Below, in pieces: positions 1 through 9,011 of a DNA stretch of 28,576 bases; the first letter of the stretch is position 1, and each line of letters begins with the position of its first letter. The translations under genes and the position numbers were made by a program. The notes under the pieces are model-generated. The model searched no databases, was not told the origin of the DNA, and saw only the letters and a list, made by a program, of their open reading frames with translations. This DNA comes from Penium margaritaceum. Lineage: Eukaryota; Streptophyta; Zygnematophyceae; Desmidiales; Peniaceae. The stretch spans positions 38,290 through 66,865 of the forward strand of contig SZWC01000511.1 in the NCBI GenBank assembly GCA_023375785.1, given 5' to 3'.

Positions 1-619
1 TCAACAGGGAGAACACACTGCATACACCACGAGAGCAACAAAGGTGGTCTCCTCGAGGCACCAGAACAGCTCTCCGAGTGCCCGGGTCTCGACCACCGAG
101 AAAATATGAGCAGTGCCAAAAAATCTCGGAATCAACGTCCAGACATCACAGACGGCTTTTCGAACATCGGAAGCCCCACAACAGCCACCGGGTGTCCTCG
201 TCGCACCGGTACAGTCAACCGGGTGCGCGGGTCTCAACCCACCGAGAAAACTCTCCTACCTCCTGACAAGCCCACACGGCTGCCGGAACGCATCGACCGC
301 GTCTCGCCGGCACTGTCGTAGGTGCTGGAGAAGTCTCGGTGCAGTCCGGAGGCCCGTCGTGTCGTCACGCCCTCCTCTGCCATATACACCGAATGTGGGT
401 TTATAGGTAAACTAGTAGTGTCGGCCGTGACGGGTGGAAGCCACACAAACCAACACTCTCTCGGTGTGCCTTAGCCCGCACAGCTCTCCTGTACTACGCT
501 CTGCAATCTGCAACTGCTCCCATCTCTCACTGTCGCGCATTGGCGGACAGTCACCTGGTGCCACCTCTGTTGACACCGCAGCCATTTTCGTGCCCCGGCT
601 ACACTCAGCTTCTTCCTGA
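1..619. other. Non-coding stretch upstream of element A ORF1
   Basis: No gene is supported here; short open frames exist on both strands but none has a recognisable motif. The stretch leads without a break into the open frame of element A, so it is probably that element's untranslated leader or the end of its 5' LTR. No tRNA-Met-type primer-binding site is visible, so the 5' LTR boundary is not located. A diverged direct repeat lies inside (separate entry). Confidence 0.4.
77..250 (+). repeat. Direct repeat pair, about 28 bp, 145 bp apart
   Basis: The stretch 77-104 and the stretch 222-250 both read as a GGGTCTC core followed by CCACCGAGAAAA, with a few substitutions and one indel between them. 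They are too far apart for a simple tandem repeat. They could be motifs in the leader or LTR of element A; no function can be read from them. Confidence 0.5.
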
Positions 620-766
620 GCCGTCACACTGGATTCTCCACCTCTGGATGGACCTCCCGACGAGGAGCTCCACTCACCCCGAACAGCAGCACGCCACGCC
701 GACAACGGGTCGGAGATCTATCACTCTTCCCCTCCTCCGGACACAGACACTCCCCTGTGGTTCCGC

Positions 767-1651
767 ATGCCAGACGTTGACTACTGGCGCGACGAATTGG
801 CTGCACTGGACGAGCGGGAGGTTGCTACACGGGAGGAGGAAATTAATCGTCAGGTGTACACACCTGACGATCTCCCACCATCTCCACCTCTTCCTCCAAC
901 CATGCAACCGCCCACCGGCACGCAGTCTTCCAGCTCGGCATCTGCCTCTAACACTACATCTGCACCGGCACCTACCGCAGCAGCAACTACTGGACCATCA
1001 TCTCCCCCAGAGGTCCCAGGTGTGATCCCGGTTCTCCCGGTTCACACCGACTCCGTTGGCTTGGCAGGTGCAATCCTAGACGCAGCCGTAGGTGCAGCAG
1101 CAACCTTTGCAGCGACTGCTCGCGCTTGCAGGGCTCCCACTCAGACCGCTATTGGCCGTGCTGCCGAAGCCTACGCTCACACGGCAACTTCTCTCACACT
1201 GCTTGCCACTGCAGCAGCCAACATCGCGACCCAGATCACAACAGCAGCAGCATCTGTTGCCACTGCCGCCTCATCTGCTGCAGACTCCACCGCGGCCGCC
1301 GTCGCCTCCATTCGTGCGTCCACTGCATCGGCAGTCCTGACCCCGACTGGTGTTCAGCGGGAGCTGACACCGCACGTCACCACGGGCGTCCTGGTCGCGT
1401 CAGCTTCTGCAGCCGTGGCTGGGGCTACGGTTACTGGGCTACTTTGCCTCACTGTGGCAGTTGCGGGGTGGGTGGCCGTCCTCTCCTCTTCAGCTGCAGC
1501 AGTGGTGGCACCCCTCTTCACCCTGCTGCCTCGGCACTACAGCGGTGAGCGCCTCCTCATCCCACGCACTCTGCATTGCATCCATTCTCTACCTCCTTCT
1601 CTTTCCTTCTCCCACATTCTCCAAGTATGCAAGGACCAGAGGAAGCCATAG
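767..1651 (+). CDS. Element A ORF1: Ala/Thr-rich protein with hydrophobic C-terminal region, upstream of gag
   Basis: This is a 294-codon frame from the ATG at 767; the same frame is open from 620, so the true start could be earlier. I do not recognise the family. The first 60 residues are charged and Pro/Ser-rich. A long Ala/Thr/Ser-rich helical-looking region follows, and about residues 212-254 are strongly hydrophobic and could hold one or two membrane segments. It lies just upstream of, and overlaps by 25 bases, the gag frame of the copia element, one frame off. Upstream ORFs are not standard in copia elements. It may be a separate ORF, an N-terminal Gag extension joined by a frameshift or by splicing (see 1545-1633), or, less likely, a chance GC-rich frame. 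Its length, plus the open 147 bases before the ATG, favour real coding history. Confidence 0.45.
   Translation: MPDVDYWRDELAALDEREVATREEEINRQVYTPDDLPPSPPLPPTMQPPTGTQSSSSASASNTTSAPAPTAAATTGPSSPPEVPGVIPVLPVHTDSVGLAGAILDAAVGAAATFAATARACRAPTQTAIGRAAEAYAHTATSLTLLATAAANIATQITTAAASVATAASSAADSTAAAVASIRASTASAVLTPTGVQRELTPHVTTGVLVASASAAVAGATVTGLLCLTVAVAGWVAVLSSSAAAVVAPLFTLLPRHYSGERLLIPRTLHCIHSLPPSLSFSHILQVCKDQRKP
1545..1633 (+). other. Possible 89-nt intron joining ORF1 to gag
   Basis: A donor-like GTGAGC at 1545 follows codon Ser-Gly of ORF1, and a pyrimidine-rich run (about 1585-1622) precedes an AAG at 1631-1633. Splicing there removes 89 nt in phase 1 and joins the ORF1 frame to the gag frame (into PEEAIEAL) without a stop. 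This is a computed frame match on a plausible GT-AG pair, not evidence of splicing. The simpler reading is that gag starts at its own ATG at 1627. Confidence 0.22.
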
Positions 1652-2715
1652 AGGCTCTTCAAGCCACCCTTAGCGAAGCACAGACGGCACGCCGCAAGGC
1701 AGAAGATGAGTTGTTTAGGAATTGTGAAGCACAGCACAAATTAGCTACCACAGTGGCGACCCTAGTCATAGACCGCTTGCGGACCGTTCCAGCTCTTGCG
1801 GCTGTTCTTCCTTCTGATGACACTGCATCTGCTGACTCCTCTGTACCACCCAGCGGTGCTGTTCCCAACTCCTCCTCTCCCGCTCTCTCAGCAGCTGCCT
1901 TAGCTCGGGCACTCCTACCCACACGACAAAGGGACTTTGAAACTCCACCACCATAGTTCACATCCAAACTCACCTTCACCTCCTGGGAGACGCGCTTCAG
2001 TGCGTGGGCCCAAGGAGAACAGCTATGGGAATACTACTCAACCGCAAAGGCACCGTTCGTGCCACAACCAGCAGAAGCAGCCCGCGCCGTTCGTGCCCTC
2101 ATCACCGCCGGTCCAGAAAGCCTGCTTGACGACATCGGTACGTACAATGCAGACCCCATCCGCGGCACTCTAGCAGACCCTGTTGGTGCATACGCTCTCA
2201 TCCGTCGCCGCAAGACAGTCACCGGGCATGCTGCCCAGAGTGCCCTGACCGTTCAATTTAACACCCTGCAGATGCGCGCTGATGAAACTGCTGACGAGTA
2301 TTGGGCGCGAAGTCTGCGTCTGTTGCGTGACCTTGGCAAGGCTGCCCCTGGTCCCCTATCTGCCTGCTTGTCCATTGTTGCCGGACTGATCCCTGAACTC
2401 TCAGATCTCTACCTACATGTCTCATAGGCAGAACTTGAGCGTCTTGCCTCCTCACCCCTCCCTGCGGACACTCCCCCAGGGATTGGACCTCTCTATGACT
2501 TTACCTCCTCCCGTCTCACAGATTGGTGGAGCTGTCTCCAGAACAAGCGCATGCATCGCGCTGCCCTCGCTGTCGTGACCACCTCCTCTTCCTTCCCCGC
2601 AACTGCTTCTACTCTCTCTTCCTCCAACTCCTCTGCAGCCTCTCATTTGACTCAAGTGACCGCCCGTGGTGGGGGCGGTGGCTCACACCACAACGGGGGC
2701 CGAGGTGGGGGAAAG
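1627..2715 (+). pseudogene. gag: Element A gag (capsid region), two in-frame stops
   Basis: Gag is the capsid precursor that packages retrotransposon RNA into cytoplasmic particles. The frame runs from ATG 1627 (MQGPEEAIEAL) through a helical, Gln/Ala-rich N-terminus and a capsid-like core (WETRFSAWAQGEQLW, then TADEYWARSLRLLRDLG) to a Gly/Arg-rich basic stretch near 2665-2715 (RGGGGGSHHNGGRGGG). It is broken by TAG at 1954-1956 and TAG at 2425-2427. The assignment rests on its position before the zinc knuckle and on clear similarity to the gag of element B: shared DFETPPP and WAQGE motifs and the same spacing. The zinc knuckle that should follow is in the next frame, so one base appears lost in the G-rich run around 2690-2740. 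Confidence 0.75.
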
Positions 2716-4343
2716 GGGCGTGGGGGTGGACGCAGGGCAAGGGCAACTCCTCTGGTGCCCCCATTGGCTCTGAAGTCACCTGCTGGAACTGCGGTGCTGC
2801 TGGCCACTCTGCGCCCAAGTGCCCAGCCCCACGTGATGATGTCCGTCTGGCGTCATCCATGCGAGCTCATTGGGCCCGCACTGGCGTCACACCCTCTACA
2901 GCCGCAGCAGCAGTGACCGTGGCCCCCCCGTCCTCTTCCACCTTAGCCTCCGTCCTCTCCACCACATCCGCACCACTCCAGCCATCTCCTTCACCTCCCA
3001 GCACTTGGGGCTGGATTCCGCCTCCTGGAGGACCCCCTTACCATGGACCGCCCTCCTTGCACTACACAGCACCGTCTTGGACGCGTGATGACGGGCCGTC
3101 ATCTGATCGCTCATCCGACCGGTCCTCTGACCGCTCCTCGGACCGTCGTGACGAGGACTGCGCCCTTGAGCGCCGCCTCATTGAGCTTCTCCACCTTCGT
3201 TCTCAGGGAGGTGAGAGTGTGAGTGACCAGTGTCGTGTGTCTGTCTGTGAGTCTGATGCCACTCTCCGGGGTGCAGCATCTGGTGGGGTGCAAGGGGACA
3301 TGCCTGATGCTCGTGATTGGATTGAGGATTGGCAGTCTCATACGTTTCCCACACGCCTTGGCGCCCCCTCTCCCTTGTCGTCTCGTGGCTCTGTTGCTAT
3401 CTGCCTTGTTCTCCCAACCACTCGTGCGGCTCCAGGCCTCTGGATCATTGATTCAGGGGCCACTCATCACATGACATCCTGTCGTTCTTCCCTTTTCTCC
3501 CTTGGCCCAGTTGGCACTGTCCGCTCTGTCCGCACTGGCTCAGGTCAGCTCCTTCCCGTTCATGGCGTTGGCGTCGTCAAGTTTGTTGGCCCTGGTGGCA
3601 CTGTCTATCTCCCTGACATTTTGTATGTTCCTGACCTGGAAGTCAGTTTGCTCTCTGTCACCACCCTCAATGATCAGGGCATGGACTTCTCGTCCAGTCG
3701 TGGCATTGCCTCCATCTCTCTGCGCTCATCTGGGCATGTTGTTCTTCGCGGCATACACTGTGACAGACTTTTTCGTGTGCCACTCTCCCTTCCCTCGTCT
3801 TCCGCTGCATCTGCCTTCATTCATGTGGCACCATCCCTGTCTCCTGCTCACACTGGGCTCTTGCATCACCGACTGTTTCATCTTCACACTGCTGCCATTC
3901 AACGCCTCCTACGCCTCCAGCCTGCTGTCGGACTTGATCCCGCCACCTTTGCGCCCCCATGTTCCACCGACTGTCTTGACTGTGCCTCTGGCAAAATGCA
4001 CCGGTCTCCGTTCACCTCCTCTGAGTCCACTACCTCTCACCCTCTTGACATTTTTCACGCTGACGTGATGGGTCCTCTTCCTCACACATTCCTGGGTGGT
4101 CTGGGTCGCTACGTTCTCTGTCTCACTGAAGACTTTTCACGCTACCGCTGGGTCTTTGCCCTCCGCCACAAAAGTGATGTCACTGGTGTCATTGAGGACT
4201 GGCTTCCTCAGGCAGAACGTGCCTGTCTCCGTCCTCTGCGAGTGTTTTGCAGTGACCGTGGCGGTGAGTTTCTTGGCCCCACTTCCCGCTTTCTCGAATC
4301 TCGTGGGGTTCGCCTTGAGTGTACAGCTCCCTACACCCCGTAA
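2716..4343 (+). pseudogene. pol: Element A pol part 1: zinc knuckle, protease, integrase N-terminus and most of the catalytic core
   Basis: The frame holds, in order, a CCHC zinc knuckle CWNCGAAGHSAPKC at 2781-2822 (RNA-binding nucleocapsid), a Pro/Ser-rich linker with four SSDR repeats, an aspartic protease active site WIIDSGATHHMT at 3441-3476 (catalytic Asp at 3450), an integrase zinc-binding region ending in CLDC, and the integrase core with Asp at 4062 (HADVMGP) and Asp at 4254 (FCSDRGGEF). The order protease-integrase before reverse transcriptase is diagnostic of Ty1/copia. The frame stops at TAA 4341-4343, exactly where the family motif PYTPQQNG requires Gln, so CAA has become TAA. It resumes in the same frame. 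A long open frame extends upstream to 2523, but that part reads the gag region out of frame. Confidence 0.85.
3099..3146 (+). repeat. Four 12-bp tandem units encoding Ser-Ser-Asp-Arg
   Basis: Four consecutive 12-base units each encode SSDR, with synonymous differences between units, between the zinc knuckle and the protease of element A. The block is followed by an acidic/basic RDEDC stretch. It is an in-frame coding microsatellite in a disordered linker. Confidence 0.85.
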
Positions 4344-5324
4344 CAAAATGGTGTGTCTGAGCGTTGGAACCGGACACTTGCTGACGGTGTACGCTCTGTT
4401 CTTGCTGCGTCCGGTCAATCTCCGTTGTTCGCTTTTGAAGCCATGTCTTACATGACGTGGGTGTGGAACAGGATCCCTCATGGTCCTCTCCCTCACACTG
4501 TCACTCCTTTCGAACGATGGACAGGTCGTCGTGCTGACTTGCGCCTTGCGCGTGTCTGGGGCTGCCTTGCCTTTGTCTGGCTTCCAGCCGACCACCGTGA
4601 TGGAAAACTCTCCCCCCGTGGTCGTCTCTTCATCTTCCTCGGGGTCTCCCCCTTCTCAAAAGCATGGCGGTTCTGGGACCCCTCCCGCAGCCGCGTCATC
4701 GAGTCTCGGGATGCTCTGTTCTTTGAACACTTGTTCGAACGCGACGTCTCTCGTTTCTCTGGACCTTCTCCTCCGCTTGGTCGGGCTGGGGGTAGTCTTT
4801 CCTCTCCTTCTGAGTTTTCTACTCTTCCCTCTGCGTGTCCCCCGGCCCCCTCTCCATCTCCTCCCGTCGCGTCCTCTCCCTCTTCCGGTGTGCAGCCTGT
4901 CTCCCGTACTGTACCACCTGCCTCTCCCGCTGCCTCTGCGCTGCCCAGCTCTTCTCCTCCTCGTTCACACTCCCCTTCTCCTGACGCCGCCTCTCCAGCG
5001 ATCTCGACACACACTCCTTCTGCACCTGTCTCTCCAACTGCTGCTGTGCAACCAGCTTCTCCCATCGACACTGCACATGACACCTCCCCTGTCCCGGTTC
5101 CGTCTGTCTCCACGAAGTCTGTTCCACCTGTGTCACCCTACACACGCGGAGGTCGTCGTCGTGCTCTCCCTTCTCAATCCCATCCTTTCGTCTCTGGTGA
5201 CCCGGGCCTCCGTGCTCTCGGTCTGATGACCTCTGGTCTGTCTGTCGCAGCTTCTGTCTTCAACCCCAGCACCGCCCTCGGCTACTCCCTGATTGAGCAG
5301 GAGTTTCACTCTGCCCTCTCATAA
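4344..5324 (+). pseudogene. pol: Element A pol part 2: integrase core end, C-terminal domain and Pro/Ser-rich linker
   Basis: The frame continues directly after the TAA at 4341. It contains NGVSERWNR with the third integrase catalytic acid (Glu at 4359, about 35 residues after the second Asp), MTWVWNRIPHGPLP, and the conserved copia block around ARVWGCLAFVWLP and LGVSPFSKAWRFWDP. After residue about 140 it turns into a long Pro/Ser/Val-rich linker (about 4770-5130) leading to SGDPGLRALGL, a motif also present in element B. It ends at TAA 5322-5324 and the same frame continues into reverse transcriptase, so this is one polyprotein frame cut by a nonsense codon. Confidence 0.85.
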
Positions 5325-6101
5325 TCAGTTGTTGGGTATGTTGCCTCCTGCTTTGCCATAGCTGGCCTCTCTACTCTTCCACCGGAACCTTTTACAGTAC
5401 GGGCAGCGCGTGCAGCCACAGACTCCTCTCTATGGGAGCAGGCCATGAAGGCTGAACTCGACGCATTATCGGAGCACATTGTGTACGAGTTGGTGGATCT
5501 ACCCCCAGGCCGCAAGCCCGTTGCGGCTAAGTGGGTGTACCGCCGCAAATTTTGCCCAGACAACACGGTGGAAAGGTACAAAGCACGACTCATTGCGAAG
5601 GGGTTCTCGCAGATTCCTGGAGTGGACTTTGACGAGACATTCGCGCCAGTAGGCCGATACACCACTGCCAGGGCAGTGCTCAGTCTAGTCGCTCAGCACG
5701 ACTGGGAGTTGGAGCAGATGGACGTCAACAATGCCTTTCTGCACGGCAAATTGGATGAGGAGATCTACATGGTCCAGCCACCAGGGTTCTCAGATGGCAC
5801 AAACCGTGTGTGGCGGCTGCGTAAAGCTCTCTATGGGCTTAAGCAGTCACCCCGCTGCTGGAATCAAGAGATCACAGCAACTCTAGAAAAGGGTGGCTTC
5901 AGAAGAAGTCCAGTGGACCCTGCCCTGTTTCTCAGTCCCCCTTCACAGCCGTTGGTGGCCATTCTCGTGTATGTTGACGATCTCCTCATTACATCTCCCA
6001 ACATGTCCGCAGTCTCCGCTGCTAAGTCCCTCCTCCAAGCAGCCTACAAGATGAAAGACTTGGGACCGGCTCGAGTCTTCTTGGGCGTGGAGCTCGAGTG
6101 A
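5325..6101 (+). pseudogene. pol: Element A pol part 3: reverse transcriptase core
   Basis: Reverse transcriptase copies element RNA into DNA. The frame reads straight on from the TAA at 5322 with no shift. Copia RT motifs are all present: AAKWVYRRKF, RYKARLIAKGFSQ, FDETFAPV, MDVNNAFLHG, LRKALYGLKQSPRCW, and the polymerase active site YVDD at 5970-5981. The run from Met 5445 is 218 codons and ends at TGA 6099-6101 just after FLGVELE. The frame resumes at once, so this is a nonsense change, probably CGA to TGA, within otherwise well-preserved RT. Confidence 0.9.
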
Positions 6102-6953
6102 GACCGAGCACGCCGCACTCTGCACGTGCACCAGGCTGCGTATGTCCGCAGCCTGGGGGAGCGCTTCCATGCTCTCCTCACTGCAGCACCCTCTGCCTCT
6201 ACACCCATGACTCCTGCTGGGCAGTCACTGCTGAAGTCCCAGGATCCATCCACACTGGGGGAGAAAGTTGACATCACTGACTATCTGAGAGTCATAGGGT
6301 CTCTGATGTACCTTGCTACCACCACCCGGGCCGATGTGGCTTTTGCCGTCAACTTCATGTCTCAGTTCTCCCAGTGTCCACGAGAGCGGCATCTGGAAGC
6401 TGCTCTGCGAGTTGTGCGCTATGCTCTCTCCACACCACGTGTCGGTCTCTTCTTCCGGGCACAACCGTCTCTTGTGGTCGACGACTTCACTGACAGTGAC
6501 TAGGCACATGACTCTGATGCACGCAGCCGTACAGGTTACATCTTCATGGTTGGTGGAACAGCGGTCTCATGGAAAAGTGGCAAACAGGGCTGCGTCGCTC
6601 GCAGCACTACTGAGGCTGAGTATGTGGCACTTGGCGCAGGCACATGTGAGGCCGTCTGGCTGTGTCGTCTTCTCCAGCACTTGCGTGTCCCCATTCGTTG
6701 CATCACTCTGCGTCGCGAAAATCAAAGCACCAAGGCCATTGCTGAAAACAGTGGCATGCATCACTCACGCACCAAGCACATTAATGTGGAGCATCATTTT
6801 GTTCATGAGTGCATCGCTGCTGGCATTATCTGAGTTGCGTGGGTGGACACACGGTCTCAAAGAGCAGACTTTCTTACCAAGGCTCTCAGTCATAACGTCT
6901 TCAAAAGTGTTGCTCACGCTGTTGGTCTCATCTGTCCCCATAATCCTGGTTGA
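6102..6953 (+). pseudogene. pol: Element A pol part 4: RT end and RNase H
   Basis: In the same frame as the RT core come HQAAYVRSL, DYLRVIGSLMYLATTTRADVA (RT connection) and the RNase H domain: TDSD at the first catalytic region, [11 protein letters not shown], and [12 protein letters not shown]. Two more stops interrupt it: TAG 6501-6503, where the family has Trp (SDWA), and TGA 6831-6833. The frame then ends naturally at TGA 6951-6953 after RADFLTKALSHNVFK. RNase H removes template RNA during reverse transcription. The polypurine tract and 3' LTR follow 68 bases later. Confidence 0.85.
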
Positions 6954-7020
6954 ATGTGTCTCCCCAGTCCTCTGTTCTTATGAGCTTGTATGTGTGCGGG
7001 GATGATTGCCTGCGGGTCAT

Positions 7021-7027
7021 GGGGGAG
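7021..7027 (+). other. Polypurine tract of element A
   Basis: GGGGGAG directly precedes the TG that opens the 3' LTR. Polypurine tracts prime plus-strand DNA synthesis. Element B has the matching arrangement (GGGGAAG before TGTTGG), with the same TCAT in front of both, which supports both LTR starts. Confidence 0.75.
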
Positions 7028-7838
7028 TGTTGAAGTTCGTTGGTCACTCACACATCTCTTCCCCTTGTCTCCACCTCCATGCACACACTTGTACAGATTG
7101 ATTGACATGGCCTCACCTGGAGAGACGCCAAGCTATTCTACCATGGCTGACATCTCGGGCGTGCTTCTTCCAGGAGTGTCGTCTGACACTTTCATGGCCG
7201 TGACCTGACCCTTGTTACACGTGGGATAGATGCTAGGGCCCGTACTCTCTAACGGCCGTGCCCTGTATCTTGCTTGCCTTGAGTGTCTTGTGTGGAGCTG
7301 CATTACCCGGGTGCTGATCCTTGGGGGCCACCTTGCCGGGTCTTACCCGTGCAGTGGTGAGTAGCCGCCGCTCAGTTTTATGCTGAGCGGTCGGGCTCGA
7401 CCCCCGGGTGGCGGTGTGCATTCACCTGGGCGTGATGCCCGTGGCGAGTGCACACTCACCGGTCACTAAGTCTCTCTCGCTCAACTCACTCTTTTGTCTT
7501 GGTTCAATTGAGCTAATGAAGGCAAGTGTTCCCGCATCCATGGCGTCGACAACGCCTTGCCCGTTAATGCATGCTCTCCCATGCTACTCCTAGGAAGGTT
7601 CCTAGTAACTACAGGAGGTAGCCTCACCAGGGGTACATACATATAGTGGCATTGGAGGAGAGAGTGACGGGACATGAGATTCATCTTCCCGATGAGGACC
7701 ACCACCATAGTGCTATGGAGTCGCCAGATGTACTCAGTTGCACTCTACAATTGGCATTGTGGTTTGGGGTCCGGCTGCTTTGGTTTGGTATCGGAGTTCT
7801 CCAAAGCTGAAACCGGCTTGGGTGAAACTGGCTCAACA
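7028..7838 (+). mobile_element. 3' LTR of element A (right end inferred)
   Basis: The start at TGTTGA follows the polypurine tract. The right end is not fixed by a second copy; I place it at TCAACA (7833-7838), which is the inverted complement of TGTTGA and gives the TG...CA ends expected of an LTR. No open frame here looks coding. Length would be 811 bp. If the guess is wrong, the LTR ends somewhere between about 7300 and 7850. Confidence 0.5.
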
Positions 7839-8094
7839 TCAGACAGTTGTGGTACGAGATCCACACTCGGTTCAACCAGAACAAGTCTGACCTTGGAACC
7901 ACACGTCCTGTTGCAACCCAAAGAATGGACCTAAAGCGTTTAACTGGGGTGTGAGAAACCAACTTGTTTTGCGAGCTACATTCAAAGCCAATAATCTATC
8001 TAAGAAGCAAAGCTCGCATGCAGAAAACACAAGCCGGTCTAAAAGTAGAACAAAGAATCCATTATCGTAGTGACCACTTCTCACTCAAATTCTT

Positions 8095-8150
8095 GAGTGA
8101 CCTCTGCCCGGCTCGCATCTGCGGCTGCGTGGCCATTTTGTGGCTGCCTG
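8095..8150 (+). pseudogene. Integrase fragment abutting element B gag
   Basis: In frame 2 this reads ARICGCVAILWLP, matching the conserved integrase C-terminal block of A (ARVWGCLAFVWLP) and of B itself near 14340-14383 (ARIWGCVATVWLP), with high nucleotide identity to the latter. It is a displaced piece of pol placed immediately upstream of gag, so the 5' end of element B is a rearranged junction, not its original leader. Confidence 0.65.
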
Positions 8151-9011
8151 CCCTTCCTTCCTCCAAGCCATGCCAGCCCCGTTGTGTCTGCTGCCACGCA
8201 TTACCTCGCGCAGCAGCAGACCCAGCGCCAGAGGCAGACGGTGTCCTCAGTCCTTGGCCCCACTCTGGGTGCCGGCCGCAGGCAAAAGGACTTTGAGACC
8301 CCGCCCCCGCCGTTTCAGGCCGGCAAACATTTCCGGAGCAGGGAGCTTAGCTTCCGCATGTGGGCACAGGGTGAGGGCCTACGGGCCTACTATACCTTTC
8401 CGTGCAACTCCACCCAGGCCGACCAGCTGTATGATGTTGGTCGCGCAGTACGCGCCCTCGTCCCAGTTGCTCCTCCGGTATCACGCCTAGCCATAGAGCC
8501 CTTCCTTGGCGACTTCACCATTGGCAGGACACCAGACCCTGCAGCCGCATGGCACGTCCTCACCCGTCCCCATCGCCTATCCAACGAGGCTGAGACCAGT
8601 CGTCTGCTACGGGATTTCAACTCCCTACACATGGGGGAGACCGAGACGGTCACCTCTTACTGGCAGCGGGCTGAGGACATCCTCCGTCGCCTAGGCACCT
8701 GTGCTCCACCCCCTTTGGCCGCGCTCCTGACCATCAAACGCGGTGCCACCGATGCGTACGTCGACGTCTTTGTGCACTACACCCATGACGTCCTCTCCAC
8801 CATGGCGGCCCAGGGCACCCTCATGCCCTGGGCATACGAGCTTTTCCTCAGGATTGAGGAAGCTCGTCTAGAGTCACGCATCCAGCGCACAGAGGTCCTC
8901 GCCTCCCCTGCCGTCGCCTCCGTAGTCTTCGTTTCTCCCGCAGCAACTACATCCACCAGCTCCTCGTCGTCAAGGAAGAAGAGGTGCAAGGGCAAGAAGA
9001 GCAAGGGCTAG
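8097..9011 (+). pseudogene. gag: Element B gag
   Basis: The capsid precursor reading frame is open for 304 codons, but its first 20 or so codons read the displaced integrase fragment out of frame; the homology to element A gag starts near KDFETPPPPF (about 8288). Shared motifs are MWAQGEGL, the central ETVTSYWQRAEDILRRLG segment (A: ETADEYWARSLRLLRDLG) and a basic Ser/Lys-rich tail (RKKRCKGKKSKG). It ends in TAG TAG at 9009-9014 followed by three CAG codons, so these look like CAG codons changed to TAG. The genuine start codon and leader are missing. Confidence 0.75.

Noticed and set aside
1..6. TCAACA at the very start as the end of the 5' LTR of element A
   Set aside because: It matches the inferred LTR end, but no primer-binding site follows and six bases at a window edge prove nothing.
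4493..5113. A 206-codon minus-strand ORF rich in Gly/Glu
   Set aside because: It is the antisense shadow of the Pro/Ser-rich linker and integrase end of element A.
7784..7795. TGGTATCGGAGT, resembling a tRNA-Met PBS after the LTR of element A
   Set aside because: It differs at two of twelve bases, no CA end stands before it, and no gag leader follows; probably chance inside the LTR.
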